A stretch of DNA of 48,453 bases from Variovorax soli NBRC 106424 (GTDB taxonomy: Bacteria; Pseudomonadota; Gammaproteobacteria; Burkholderiales; Burkholderiaceae_C): the NCBI RefSeq assembly GCF_001591385.1, contig NZ_BCUU01000033.1, positions 1-48,453 on the forward strand. The letters are read 5' to 3'. Shown piece by piece: positions 1-7,661 of the stretch (its first letter is position 1; each line of letters opens with the position of its first letter). Made by a program: the position numbers and the translations under genes. The notes under the pieces are model-generated. The model saw only the letters and a list, made by a program, of their open reading frames with translations, ran no database searches and was not told the origin of the DNA.

Positions 1-83
1 GGGGCCTGCGCCTGGGCGAGCGGCGCCTGCTCGCGCTGCTGGCCCAGGAGCGCAGCGGCCATCGAATTGGAGCCAACACATGA
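1..83 (+). CDS. 3' end of an unidentified gene (partial)
   Basis: An open frame runs from the left edge of the window and stops with TGA at 81-83, overlapping the next gene's ATG in an ATGA arrangement typical of translational coupling. Only about 26 residues are visible (Arg/Leu-rich, ending RIGANT), too few to name a family. The overlap and the shared high G/C third positions are the only evidence that this is a real coding end. Confidence 0.4.
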   Translation, partial: GLRLGERRLLALLAQERSGHRIGANT

Positions 84-601
84 GTGAACCGGACAACACA
101 AGCTTCGGCGTCTACAAGCCCGTGGGCCATGTCGTCATTTCCTTTCCCACGGCGCAGCAGGCGCAAGCCGCCCGCGCCGCCCTGGCCAAGGAGGCGGGGC
201 TGGAAGGCGACGCCATCCACTTCATGACCGACCGGCAGATGGTCGAGCAGGTCGACAGCGACATCCTGGACGCCAGCCCGCTGGTCAACTTCGGGCAGGA
301 ACTCAACCTGGTGAAAGCGCACCGCGAACTGGCCGAGCTGGGCTACCACTGGCTCATCGTGCGCGCCGAGGGCGACCTGGCGGTGCGCGTGGCGGCCATT
401 GCGAAGGCGCATGGCGCCGAGCGCGCGCAGCGCTATGGCCGGCTGGTCATCGAGGAGCTGATCGAGCACGGCACGGACCTGCCGCAGGTGGCCGAATCGC
501 CCGATCGTGGATTGGATGCGCAGACGCCTTCAGGGCAGGAGGCGGAACGCGCCAGGCTCCGCCCGCCCGCCAAGCGCCCGCCGCGCGACGCCAAGCGCTG
601 A
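80..601 (+). CDS. Conserved hypothetical protein, 173 aa
   Basis: A soluble 173-residue protein with no signal peptide or membrane segment. The first 130 residues look like a compact alpha/beta domain (VVISFPTAQQA near residue 20, then Ala/Glu-rich helices and HWLIVRAEGD near residue 90). The last 35 residues are Arg/Pro-rich and probably disordered. Small proteins of this kind, which look like stress-type conserved hypotheticals, occur in Burkholderiales, but I cannot assign a function. The ATG overlaps the stop of the upstream partial gene, so the two are probably one transcript. Its tail converges on phaA 31 bases away. Confidence 0.7.
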   Translation: MSEPDNTSFGVYKPVGHVVISFPTAQQAQAARAALAKEAGLEGDAIHFMTDRQMVEQVDSDILDASPLVNFGQELNLVKAHRELAELGYHWLIVRAEGDLAVRVAAIAKAHGAERAQRYGRLVIEELIEHGTDLPQVAESPDRGLDAQTPSGQEAERARLRPPAKRPPRDAKR

Positions 602-632
602 GCAGCGCATGGCGGCGTGCCGGGCGCGGGGC

Positions 633-1811
633 TCAGCGCTCGATGGTCAGCGCCACGCCCATGCCGCCGCCGATGCACAGCGACGCGATGCCCTTCTTGG
701 CGTTCTGGCGCTGCATCTCGTGCAGCAGCGTGACCAGGATGCGACAGCCGGAAGCACCGATGGGGTGGCCGATGGCAATGGCACCGCCGTTGACGTTGAC
801 CTTGTTGATGTCCCAGCCCATTTCCTTGTTCACCGCGCAGGCCTGTGCGGCAAAGGCTTCGTTGATCTCGAGCAGGTCGAGGTCGGCCGGCTTCCAGCCG
901 GCGCGCTGCAGGGCCTTCTGCGAGGCCGGCACCGGGCCCATGCCCATGTAGGCCGGGTCCAGGCCGGTGGTGGCGAAGCTGGCGATGCGGCCCAGGGGCT
1001 TGAGGCCCAGCGAATCGGCCTTCTTGGCCGACATGACCACCACGGCGGCGGCGCCGTCGTTCAGGCCCGAGGCATTGCCCGCCGTCACGCCGCCGGCCTT
1101 GTCGAAGGCGGGGCGCAGGCCGGCCAGGCCTTCGGCGCTGGTCTTGCGGTTGATGAACTCGTCGGTGTTGAACACCACCGGGTCGCCCTTCTTCTGCGGA
1201 ATGGTGACGCCGACGATCTCGTCCTTGAACTTGCCGGCGTCCTGCGCGGCGGCGGCCTTGGTCTGGCTGGCCAGGGCCAGCTCGTCCTGCGCCGAGCGGT
1301 CGATGCCGTACTTCTTGGCCACGTTCTCGGCCGTGATGCCCATGTGGTACTGGTTGTACACGTCCCACAGGCCGTCGATGATCATGGTGTCCTGCAGCTT
1401 CCAGTCGCCCATGCGCTGGCCGTTGCGCGAGTTGGGCAGCACGTGCGGCGCCAGGCTCATGCTTTCCTGGCCGCCGGCCACGACGATCTCGCTGTCGCCG
1501 TAGGCGATGGCCTGGGCGGCCAGCATGACGGCCTTGAGGCCCGAGCCGCACACGGCATTGATGGTGAGCGCAGGTGTTTCCTTGACGATGCCGCTCTTGA
1601 TCAGCGCCTGGCGCGCCGGGTTCTGTCCGACGCCGGCGGCCAGCACCTGCCCCATGATGACTTCGCCGACCTGGTCGTTGCTCAGCTTGGCGCGCTGCAG
1701 TACTTCCTTGATGACGACGGCGCCCAGCTCGGTGGCCGGAATGCCGGCCAGCGAACCGCCGAACTTGCCCACTGCCGTGCGCGCGGCAGAAACGATGACG
1801 ATGTCTTCCAT
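633..1811 (-). CDS. phaA: Acetyl-CoA acetyltransferase (beta-ketothiolase)
   Basis: A thiolase of 392 residues, the usual family length, that condenses two acetyl-CoA to acetoacetyl-CoA, the first step of polyhydroxybutyrate synthesis (reversible in breakdown). The catalytic cysteine is in NAVCGSGL (about C88), the active-site histidine in GHPIGASG (about H349) and the second cysteine in SLCIGGG (about C379). The start MEDIVIVSAART is chosen because an AGGAG box lies just upstream; the frame stays open further upstream but that part is an out-of-frame reading of phaC. It lies 47 bases downstream of phaC in the same direction, so a phaC-phaA operon is expected. No acetoacetyl-CoA reductase (phaB) is in the window. 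It could also serve the final thiolysis of the benzoyl-CoA lower pathway; that is inference. Confidence 0.93.
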   Translation of the reverse strand: MEDIVIVSAARTAVGKFGGSLAGIPATELGAVVIKEVLQRAKLSNDQVGEVIMGQVLAAGVGQNPARQALIKSGIVKETPALTINAVCGSGLKAVMLAAQAIAYGDSEIVVAGGQESMSLAPHVLPNSRNGQRMGDWKLQDTMIIDGLWDVYNQYHMGITAENVAKKYGIDRSAQDELALASQTKAAAAQDAGKFKDEIVGVTIPQKKGDPVVFNTDEFINRKTSAEGLAGLRPAFDKAGGVTAGNASGLNDGAAAVVVMSAKKADSLGLKPLGRIASFATTGLDPAYMGMGPVPASQKALQRAGWKPADLDLLEINEAFAAQACAVNKEMGWDINKVNVNGGAIAIGHPIGASGCRILVTLLHEMQRQNAKKGIASLCIGGGMGVALTIER

Positions 1812-1858
1812 GGTGATCTCCTGATGAACTCGAGCTTGAGGGGGGGGTGAATTGAGGC

Positions 1859-3580
1859 CTAGGCCTTGGCCTTGACGTAGCTGCCGGGTGCCGGCTCCTT
1901 CGCCTTGTACTTGGTGCCCCGGCCGTAGGCCTTGGGCGCCGCGATCTGCTTGCCGGCATGCGAGGCCAGCCACTTGGACCAGTCGGTCCACCAGCTGCCC
2001 GGATGCTCGGTGGCGCCGGCCGCCCAGTCGGCATGTGCCGCCGGCAGCTTGCCGTCTTCGCGGATCCAGTGGCTGCGTTTTTTCTTGGCCGGCGGATTGA
2101 TCACGCCGGCAATGTGGCCCGAGGCGCCCATGACGAAGCGCTTCTTGCCCTTGAGCAGCTGCGTGCTCGCATAGGCGCCGCCGATGGGCACGATGTGGTC
2201 CTCGCGCGAGCCGTAGATGTACACCGGCGACTTGATGGCGCCCAGGTCGACCTTCTCGCCGCACACGGTGAGCGCACCGGGCGTGGAGAGCTTGTTCTCG
2301 AGGTAGGTGTTGCGCAGGTACCAGGCATAGAACGGGCCCGGCAGGTTGGTGGCGTCGCAGTTCCAGTACAGCAGGTCGAAGGCGGGCGGCGTTTCACCCT
2401 TCAGATAGTTGCCCACCACGTAGTTCCAGACCAGGTCGTTGGGCCGCAGGAAGCTGAAGGTGGAAGCCAGGTCGCCGCCAGGCATGAGCCCGCCCTGCCC
2501 CATGGTGAGCTCGCGGAACTGCACCGTGGGCTCGTCGATGAACACGTCGAGGATGCCGGTGTCGGAAAAGTCCAGCAGCGTGGTGAGGAAGGTGACCGAG
2601 GCTGCCGGATGCTCGCCGCGCGCGGCCAGCACCGACAGCGCGGTGCCCAGGATGGTGCCGCCCACGCAGAAGCCCAGCACGTTGATCTGCTCGCTGCCCG
2701 AGATCTCCTGCACCGTGTGGATGGCGCGGATGGCGGCGTTCTCGATGTAGTCGTCCCAGGTGGCTTCGCGCAGCGACTCGTCCGGGTTGCGCCAGCTCAC
2801 CACGAACACGCGGTGCCCCTGCTCCACCGCGTAGCGGATGAGGGAGTTGTCGGGCTGCAGGTCGAGGATGTAGAACTTGTTGATGCAAGGCGGTATGAGC
2901 AGGAAGGGCCGCTCGTACACCTTGGCGCCGGCCGGCTTGTATTCGAGCAGCTGGAACAGCTCGTTCTCGAACACCACCGCGCCCTCGGTGGTGGCCACGT
3001 TGCGGCCCACCTCGAAGGCGCGCTCGTCGGTCATGCTGAGGTGGCCCTGCTGGATGTCGCCCAGCAGGTTCTGCATGCCGCGGGCAATGCTCTCGCCCTG
3101 GGTGTCGATGGCTTTTTGCTGGGCCTCGGCATTGAAGGCCAGGAAGTTGCTGGGCGCGCTGGCCGCCATCCATTGCTCGACCGCGAAGCGCAGGCGCGCG
3201 CGGGTCTTGTCGTCGGCCTGCGCCGACTCTGCCAGCGCCATCATGGTCCGCGCATTGAGCAGGTAGACCGCCGCGGCGAGCGACGCCACCGGATTGGCGC
3301 CCCATGCTTCACCGGCAAAACGCCGATCCCCCAGTGAATGTGCCGCGAAGCCTTTTTGCCAAAGCTCAGCGGCCTGGGAAACATACTGCTGCTGCATGGC
3401 CTGCAGCTGCTGCGGGTCGAAGCTGATCTGCGGAAACTGCCAGGAAGCCCCATGGCCTGTGTCGCCCGTGTCGCCGCCATTGCCCTTGCCCAAGGCCTGG
3501 ATCGAAGCCAGCGCCTGGGTCCATCCCTGCGCGAATTGGCCGAGCATGGCTTCGGCCGTTGTGGCGCCTTGCTTGTTCAT
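1859..3580 (-). CDS. phaC: Class I poly(3-hydroxyalkanoate) polymerase
   Basis: PHB synthase of 573 residues that polymerises (R)-3-hydroxybutyryl-CoA on the granule surface. It has the N-terminal PhaC domain (about 90-260) and an alpha/beta hydrolase fold. The lipase-box-like nucleophile is a cysteine (GFCVGG, about C305), with catalytic D461 (SREDHIVP) and H489 (GASGHIAG). The length and single-subunit form fit class I. The start MNKQGATT is supported by an AGGAG box 8 bases upstream; the upstream extension has no such site. The first 60 residues are low-complexity Gly/Asp/Gln-rich, as is common in this variable region. phaA follows after 47 bases. A plausible promoter lies in the gap shared with the divergent small membrane protein gene. 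Confidence 0.95.
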   Translation of the reverse strand: MNKQGATTAEAMLGQFAQGWTQALASIQALGKGNGGDTGDTGHGASWQFPQISFDPQQLQAMQQQYVSQAAELWQKGFAAHSLGDRRFAGEAWGANPVASLAAAVYLLNARTMMALAESAQADDKTRARLRFAVEQWMAASAPSNFLAFNAEAQQKAIDTQGESIARGMQNLLGDIQQGHLSMTDERAFEVGRNVATTEGAVVFENELFQLLEYKPAGAKVYERPFLLIPPCINKFYILDLQPDNSLIRYAVEQGHRVFVVSWRNPDESLREATWDDYIENAAIRAIHTVQEISGSEQINVLGFCVGGTILGTALSVLAARGEHPAASVTFLTTLLDFSDTGILDVFIDEPTVQFRELTMGQGGLMPGGDLASTFSFLRPNDLVWNYVVGNYLKGETPPAFDLLYWNCDATNLPGPFYAWYLRNTYLENKLSTPGALTVCGEKVDLGAIKSPVYIYGSREDHIVPIGGAYASTQLLKGKKRFVMGASGHIAGVINPPAKKKRSHWIREDGKLPAAHADWAAGATEHPGSWWTDWSKWLASHAGKQIAAPKAYGRGTKYKAKEPAPGSYVKAKA

Positions 3581-3622
3581 GGGTGTCTCCTGTCCCTGTG
3601 AGGTGCGGATGCTCGCGCATTG

Positions 3623-3651
3623 AGTATGCTGCATTCGACGACCCCCCACAA
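3623..3651 (-). promoter_or_regulatory. Possible sigma-70 promoter of phaC-phaA
   Basis: On the minus strand TTGTGG (3651-3646), a 17-base spacer and CATACT (3628-3623) lie 43 bases upstream of the phaC start. The match to consensus is only moderate (3/6 and 4/6), so this is a candidate rather than a firm call. Confidence 0.3.
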
Positions 3652-3686
3652 CGCGAACCGCAAAGGCGCATCGCGCTTCTCGACTT

Positions 3687-3992
3687 ATGCATCTCGTGAT
3701 CATCGCCTGGCTCTATGTCGCCCTGATGATGGCCGTGGCCGAGGCCACGAACACCACCGGCACGGTGCTGGGCGCCATCTTCACCTTCGTGCTGTATGGG
3801 GCGCTGCCTGTGGCGATCATTGCCTACATCATGCGCACGCCGGCGCGGCGCCGGGCCCGCCAGGCCCGCGAACAGGCCGCGCGCGAAGCGGCCATGGCGG
3901 CCGGTGCCGCCGCGCCAGGCTCAGCGCTCGCGCCAGACCAGGGCGGCCAGGCGCCCGCTGATCCGCTCGCGCCGGTAGGAAAAGAACCGTGA
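3687..3992 (+). CDS. Small conserved membrane protein, 101 aa
   Basis: Two predicted membrane helices (about residues 2-20 and 27-48) are followed by an Arg-rich cytoplasmic segment (TPARRRARQAREQ) and an Ala/Pro-rich tail. No enzyme motif is visible. Small proteins beginning like this one occur in Burkholderiales, so the N-terminal half is credible; the function is unknown. It is divergent from phaC (106 bases between starts). The last 24 codons run into the 3' end of pgeF on the other strand (3921-3992), so the low-complexity tail may be a recent extension or simply poorly conserved. Confidence 0.65.
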   Translation: MHLVIIAWLYVALMMAVAEATNTTGTVLGAIFTFVLYGALPVAIIAYIMRTPARRRARQAREQAAREAAMAAGAAAPGSALAPDQGGQAPADPLAPVGKEP

Positions 3993-4697
3993 CGCGTTGG
4001 CCACGGTGCACCAGCCGACGCTGCCGTCGTTGCCATGGATCTGCCGCACGCCCAGTGCCTGCAGGCGCAGCCGCGCCAGCGCAGGCAGGTCTGCCAGCCA
4101 TTTGCCCGGCGCACCGGCGGGCTTGAAGCATCGGGCCGCCTCGGTGTCGGCCGCCTCGAACTGCGCCTTGACTTCGCCGCCCACCTCGAAAGCCTCCGGC
4201 CCGATGCACGGGCCGAGCCAGGCCATGATTTCGTCGCGCCCGCCCTCGTTGTCCTCGAAGCTCTGCACCGCCCGAGACAACACGCCCGACGCCAACCCGC
4301 GCCAGCCGGCATGGGCCGCCGCCACGCGCCGGCCCTGCGCATCGGTGAAAAGCACCGGCAGGCAGTCGGCCACCATCACGGTGCAGGCCAGGCCCGCATG
4401 GGCGGTGCAGGCCGCATCGGCCTCGGTGTCGTCGGCCGTCGCGGCATCGAGCACCGCCACATCGGTGCCGTGCACCTGCCGCAGGAACACCGGCCGTGCA
4501 TCGATGGCCTGCGCCAGTCGCTGCCGGTTGGCTGCCACGCTGGCCGGCACGTCGCCCACGTGATCGCCCAGGTTCAGGCTGGCATAGGGGCCGCTGGACA
4601 CGCCCCCGGCGCGCGTGGTGCACACCGCGCGCACGCCCGGAGGGGCGGGCCAGTCGGGAACGATCCAGTCGGGATCGAGCACGTTGGGTGTGGTCAC
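3921..4697 (-). CDS. pgeF: Peptidoglycan editing factor / purine nucleoside phosphorylase-like (YfiH, laccase domain)
   Basis: A 258-residue member of the YfiH/DUF152 family, cytoplasmic proteins reported to prevent or remove mis-incorporated residues in peptidoglycan precursors and to act on purine nucleosides. Metal-site motifs are present: RQVHGTDV (about 72-79), ADCLPVLFTD (about 110-119), AAAHAGWRGLASG (about 126-138) and a C-terminal IHGNDGSVGWCT. The start is GTG, chosen because it sits in a GTGA overlap with the stop of the upstream isomerase gene; homologues start at this position. The older label polyphenol oxidase should be avoided. Confidence 0.88.
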   Translation of the reverse strand: MTTPNVLDPDWIVPDWPAPPGVRAVCTTRAGGVSSGPYASLNLGDHVGDVPASVAANRQRLAQAIDARPVFLRQVHGTDVAVLDAATADDTEADAACTAHAGLACTVMVADCLPVLFTDAQGRRVAAAHAGWRGLASGVLSRAVQSFEDNEGGRDEIMAWLGPCIGPEAFEVGGEVKAQFEAADTEAARCFKPAGAPGKWLADLPALARLRLQALGVRQIHGNDGSVGWCTVANASRFFSYRRERISGRLAALVWRER

Positions 4698-5335
4698 GCT
4701 TCCGCGTCCGGGCAGCGCGAAGGCTGCGAGGCCTGGAAGGCTTCAAGCTTCATGCAGGCCTCGAAGGCCCGCATGGTGCGGTCCAGGCCGCTGAAGTCGC
4801 AGTTGAAGCGCTGGCCGTTGAAGATCTGCGGCACCAGGCAGCAATCGGCCAGGGTGGGCGTGTCGCCGTAGCAGTAGGTGGAGGGCGGCAGCTGCGCCAG
4901 CTGGCGCTCGAAGGCTTCGAGGCCTTCGCGCACCCAGTGGCGGTACCAGGCATTCTTGGCATCGTCGTCCTGCTTGAGCTCGCGCACCAGGTACTTGAGC
5001 ACGCGCAGGTTGTTCAGCGGATGGATTTCGCAGGCGATGGATTCGGCCAGTGCACGCACGCGCGCGCGGCCCAGCGGGTCGGCCGGCAGCAGGCGCGGCT
5101 CGGGCTGCACTTCGTCCAGGTACTCGATGATGGCCATCGATTGCGACAGGCGCGTTCCGTCGTCCAGCTCCAGCATGGGCACCAGCGTGTCGGCCGAGAT
5201 GTCCGCGTACGGCGGCTTCTTGTGGTCGCCGCGCGCGATGTGCACGGCCTGGTAGTCATAGGGCAATCCCTTGAGTGCCAGGGCAATGCGGACGCGGAAG
5301 GAGGCGGAGGAACGAAAATAGTTGTAGAGCTTCAT
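4694..5335 (-). CDS. maiA: Zeta-class glutathione S-transferase: maleylacetoacetate or maleylpyruvate isomerase
   Basis: A 213-residue GST that performs glutathione-dependent cis-trans isomerisation of maleylacetoacetate (tyrosine pathway) or maleylpyruvate (gentisate pathway). The zeta-class catalytic segment SSASFRVRIAL is at residues 9-19, the thioredoxin-like domain spans about 1-80 with the Ser-Met pair of SQSMAIIEYL binding glutathione, and the helical domain follows. The start MKLYNYF is the conserved zeta N-terminus; the frame is open upstream but that part is not family-like. It overlaps pgeF by 4 bases. The divergent neighbour is an FAH-family hydrolase resembling fumarylpyruvate hydrolase, so the pair is functionally equivalent to nagL-nagK. 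Which substrate is used cannot be settled from sequence alone. Confidence 0.88.
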   Translation of the reverse strand: MKLYNYFRSSASFRVRIALALKGLPYDYQAVHIARGDHKKPPYADISADTLVPMLELDDGTRLSQSMAIIEYLDEVQPEPRLLPADPLGRARVRALAESIACEIHPLNNLRVLKYLVRELKQDDDAKNAWYRHWVREGLEAFERQLAQLPPSTYCYGDTPTLADCCLVPQIFNGQRFNCDFSGLDRTMRAFEACMKLEAFQASQPSRCPDAEA

Positions 5336-5464
5336 GATCGCTCGAGCATAGCGGCGGGGCCCCGGCCCGTACAAGCGCAGGGTCCGGGCCTCTGGCACAC
5401 TGCGGCGTTGCATTCCATTTCAATTCGTTTTTCCGAAGATCTGAGCACAAAGGACGACAGCGCG

Positions 5465-6166
5465 ATGGCCTCCGAGTTTGTTTTCTCTCCTGTCCCCATG
5501 GTTTCCGTCCCCGTGGTGGGCGAGGCGGCGCGCTTCCCGGTGCATCGCATCTATTGCGTGGGCCGCAACTACGAGGAACATGCCAAGGAGATGGGCTTCA
5601 CCGGCCGCGAGCCGCCCTTCTTCTTCATCAAGCCCGCCACCAACGCCGTGGTGGTGAACGAGGGCGAGACGGGCACCGTCGCCTACCCGCCGCTCACCAA
5701 GAACCTGCACCACGAGATCGAACTGGTGGTCGCCATCGGCAAGGGCGGCAAGAACATCTTGGCGGCCGATGCGCACCAGCACATCTACGGCTACGCCGTG
5801 GGCCTGGACATGACGCGGCGCGACCTGCAGGGCGAGATGAAGAAGCAGGGCCGCCCCTGGGAGATCGGCAAGGCCTTCGAGCAGTCGGCCCCCATCGGCC
5901 CCATCGTGCCGGCTGCCAAGGCGGGCGACGTGGCCAATGCCGCGATCTCGCTGCAGGTCAACGGCGCCGACCGCCAGCGCAGCACGGTGAGCAAGCTCAT
6001 CTGGAACATCGGCGAGACCATCGAGCACCTGTCCACCGCGTGGGAGCTGCAGCCGGGCGACCTGATCTTCACCGGCACGCCCGAAGGCGTGGCGGCGGTG
6101 GTGGCGGGCGACACGCTCGTCGGCGAAGTGGCGGGCCTGCCCAAGCTCAGCGTGAAGATCGCGTGA
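5465..6166 (+). CDS. Fumarylacetoacetate hydrolase family protein, probable fumarylpyruvate hydrolase
   Basis: A 233-residue single-domain FAH protein. Such enzymes hydrolyse C-C bonds of 2,4-dioxo acids such as fumarylpyruvate with Mg or Mn. The N-terminal segment RFPVHRIYCVGRNYEEHA and the metal ligands in HHEIELVVAIG (about 86-96) and GLDMTRRDLQ (about 117-126) are clear, as is the late FTGTPEGV loop. The PVHRIYCVGRNY signature is typical of NagK-like proteins, which together with the divergent zeta GST suggests the end of a gentisate-type pathway. Acylpyruvase or oxaloacetate decarboxylase activity is an alternative. The start is an ATG with a weak AAAGGA box; the stop overlaps the next gene in GTGA. 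Confidence 0.85.
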   Translation: MASEFVFSPVPMVSVPVVGEAARFPVHRIYCVGRNYEEHAKEMGFTGREPPFFFIKPATNAVVVNEGETGTVAYPPLTKNLHHEIELVVAIGKGGKNILAADAHQHIYGYAVGLDMTRRDLQGEMKKQGRPWEIGKAFEQSAPIGPIVPAAKAGDVANAAISLQVNGADRQRSTVSKLIWNIGETIEHLSTAWELQPGDLIFTGTPEGVAAVVAGDTLVGEVAGLPKLSVKIA

Positions 6167-6711
6167 TCCGCACTCCCGCCAAGCACTGCAGGAACTGTGG
6201 CACGGCGCTGGTCTACCGCGTGCCCGACGACGGCGACACGCGCGAGCGCGGCGTGTGCCCGGCCTGCGACACCATCCACTACGAGAACCCCAACAACGTG
6301 GTGGGCACCATCCCGGTCATGGGCGACCGGGTGCTGCTGTGCAAGCGCAACATCGAGCCGCGCTGGGGCAAGTGGACCCTGCCCGCCGGCTTCATGGAAC
6401 TGGGCGAGAGCGTGTCGGAAGGCGCCGCGCGCGAAACGGTGGAAGAAGCCGGCGCCAATTTCGAGATCGGCGAGCTCTTCGCCGTGATGAGCGTGGTGCG
6501 CGTGGGCCAGGTTCACCTGTTCTACCGCGCCCAGCTCATCAACGAAGACTTTGCGCCGGGCCACGAGACCATCGAGGCGCGCATGTTCACCGAGGAAGAG
6601 ATTCCCTGGGACGAGATCGCCTTTCGCACCGTGCGCGAAGCCCTGCGTCTTTTCTTCGAAGACCGCAGGAAGGGACACTTCGGGCGCATCCATACCGTGG
6701 ACATCGTGTAG
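6163..6711 (+). CDS. Nudix hydrolase with N-terminal zinc ribbon
   Basis: A 182-residue protein. An N-terminal zinc ribbon (C9xxC12 and C32xxC35) precedes a Nudix domain. The Nudix box is complete at about 76-98 (G76, E82, R90, E91, E94, E95, G97), so pyrophosphohydrolase activity on a nucleoside diphosphate derivative is expected. The architecture resembles small NUDIX proteins annotated as ADP-ribose or NADH pyrophosphatase-like; the substrate is not deducible. GTG is chosen as start because it overlaps the upstream FAH stop (GTGA) and puts the zinc ribbon at the N-terminus. It is probably translationally coupled to the FAH gene. Confidence 0.85.
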   Translation: MIRTPAKHCRNCGTALVYRVPDDGDTRERGVCPACDTIHYENPNNVVGTIPVMGDRVLLCKRNIEPRWGKWTLPAGFMELGESVSEGAARETVEEAGANFEIGELFAVMSVVRVGQVHLFYRAQLINEDFAPGHETIEARMFTEEEIPWDEIAFRTVREALRLFFEDRRKGHFGRIHTVDIV

Positions 6712-6780
6712 GCACCGGCCTACACGCCTCGTCACGAAATGTTGGGAACATCGCCGCACGACAGCATTCCAATCTGCGCC

Positions 6781-7299
6781 ATGCATTCAAGAACCGCACG
6801 CCATCTGACTTCCCGCCTTTCCCGGTTTCGCCTTGCCGCAGGCATTGCGCTGGGCACGGCCTTCCTTGTCGCCTGCACCAGCACGCCCCTCACCCCGCCG
6901 CCCGGTTCCCCGGCGCCTTCGGCGCCTCAAAGCCGCTTCATGCGCCCGGCCAGCGGCGCCACGTTGGCCAAGTTCGACGGCAAGGGAAACAAGGGCATCG
7001 ACATCGCCGGCAGGCCGGGCGACCCAGTCATCGCCTCGGCCGCCGGCAAGGTGGTGTACGTGGGCGACGAATTGCGCAACTACGGCAACCTGATCATCGT
7101 CGACCACGGCAACAACTACCTCACCGCCTACGCGCATGCGCAGGTGGTGCTGGTGCAGGAAAAGCAGAGCGTCACCCAGGGCCAGAAGATCGCCGAGATG
7201 GGCAAGAACCCGGCCGGCACGCCCATGCTGCACTTCGAGATCCGCAAGCAGGGCGTGGCGGTGGACCCCGAGCCCTATCTTTCCGGCAAGCTGCGCTGA
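6781..7299 (+). CDS. NlpD-like lipoprotein with degenerate LytM/M23 domain
   Basis: A 172-residue lipoprotein: basic N-terminus, hydrophobic segment and lipobox LVAC (Cys about 34), a short Pro/Ser linker, then an M23/LytM domain (about 60-170). Metal-site positions of active M23 peptidases are replaced: the segment reads NKGIDIAG where an active enzyme has a His, and MLHFEIR lacks the first His of HxH. The same losses are known in NlpD and EnvC, which activate amidases at the septum rather than cut peptidoglycan, so an activator role is likely. Unlike typical NlpD there is no LysM domain. The start MHSRTARH is chosen because it gives a normal lipoprotein signal; an in-frame ATG exists 42 bases upstream. 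Confidence 0.8.
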   Translation: MHSRTARHLTSRLSRFRLAAGIALGTAFLVACTSTPLTPPPGSPAPSAPQSRFMRPASGATLAKFDGKGNKGIDIAGRPGDPVIASAAGKVVYVGDELRNYGNLIIVDHGNNYLTAYAHAQVVLVQEKQSVTQGQKIAEMGKNPAGTPMLHFEIRKQGVAVDPEPYLSGKLR

Positions 7300-7301
7300 C
7301 G

Positions 7302-7649
7302 ATGAGTTCCGAAGCGCAAGACACGGCCGAATACATCTCCTTCGAAGATTTCTGCAAGGGGCTGCCGCAGGGCCGCTTCCGTGTCATCGTCAACCCTGAA
7401 CTGGCCCCACCCTTCGTGGCCCACTGCACGCGCGTCACCCCGCTGGCCATTGCGCTCATCGGCCCCGGCATCGCCGTCGCGCTGGCAGGCCACCCCTGGA
7501 TCGGCGCGCTGCTGGTGGCGGCGGGCATTCTGCTGCGGCGCACCGTCAAGCGCCAGGCGCCGCGCATCCTGCTGCACCTGGTGGCGCGCCTGCCGTCGGT
7601 GTACGAGCAGGCCACCGAGCATGGGGTGATGGAAGTGCGTCGCGCCTGA
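7302..7649 (+). CDS. Small conserved membrane protein, 115 aa
   Basis: An acidic N-terminus with ISFEDFCKGLPQGRFRVIVNP, then a hydrophobic stretch (about 43-77) long enough for one or two membrane helices, then a basic amphipathic tail ending in EVRRA. No domain with known activity was recognised. The ATG follows the upstream lipoprotein stop by 2 bases and the EamA transporter gene follows by 12 bases, so all three are likely co-transcribed. Confidence 0.7.
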   Translation: MSSEAQDTAEYISFEDFCKGLPQGRFRVIVNPELAPPFVAHCTRVTPLAIALIGPGIAVALAGHPWIGALLVAAGILLRRTVKRQAPRILLHLVARLPSVYEQATEHGVMEVRRA

Positions 7650-7661
7650 AGCAAGCAGCCG

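Noticed and set aside
633..2264. N-terminal extension of the thiolase into phaC
   Set aside because: The extra 151 residues are a frame-shifted reading of phaC; the MEDIV start has a ribosome site and gives the normal length.
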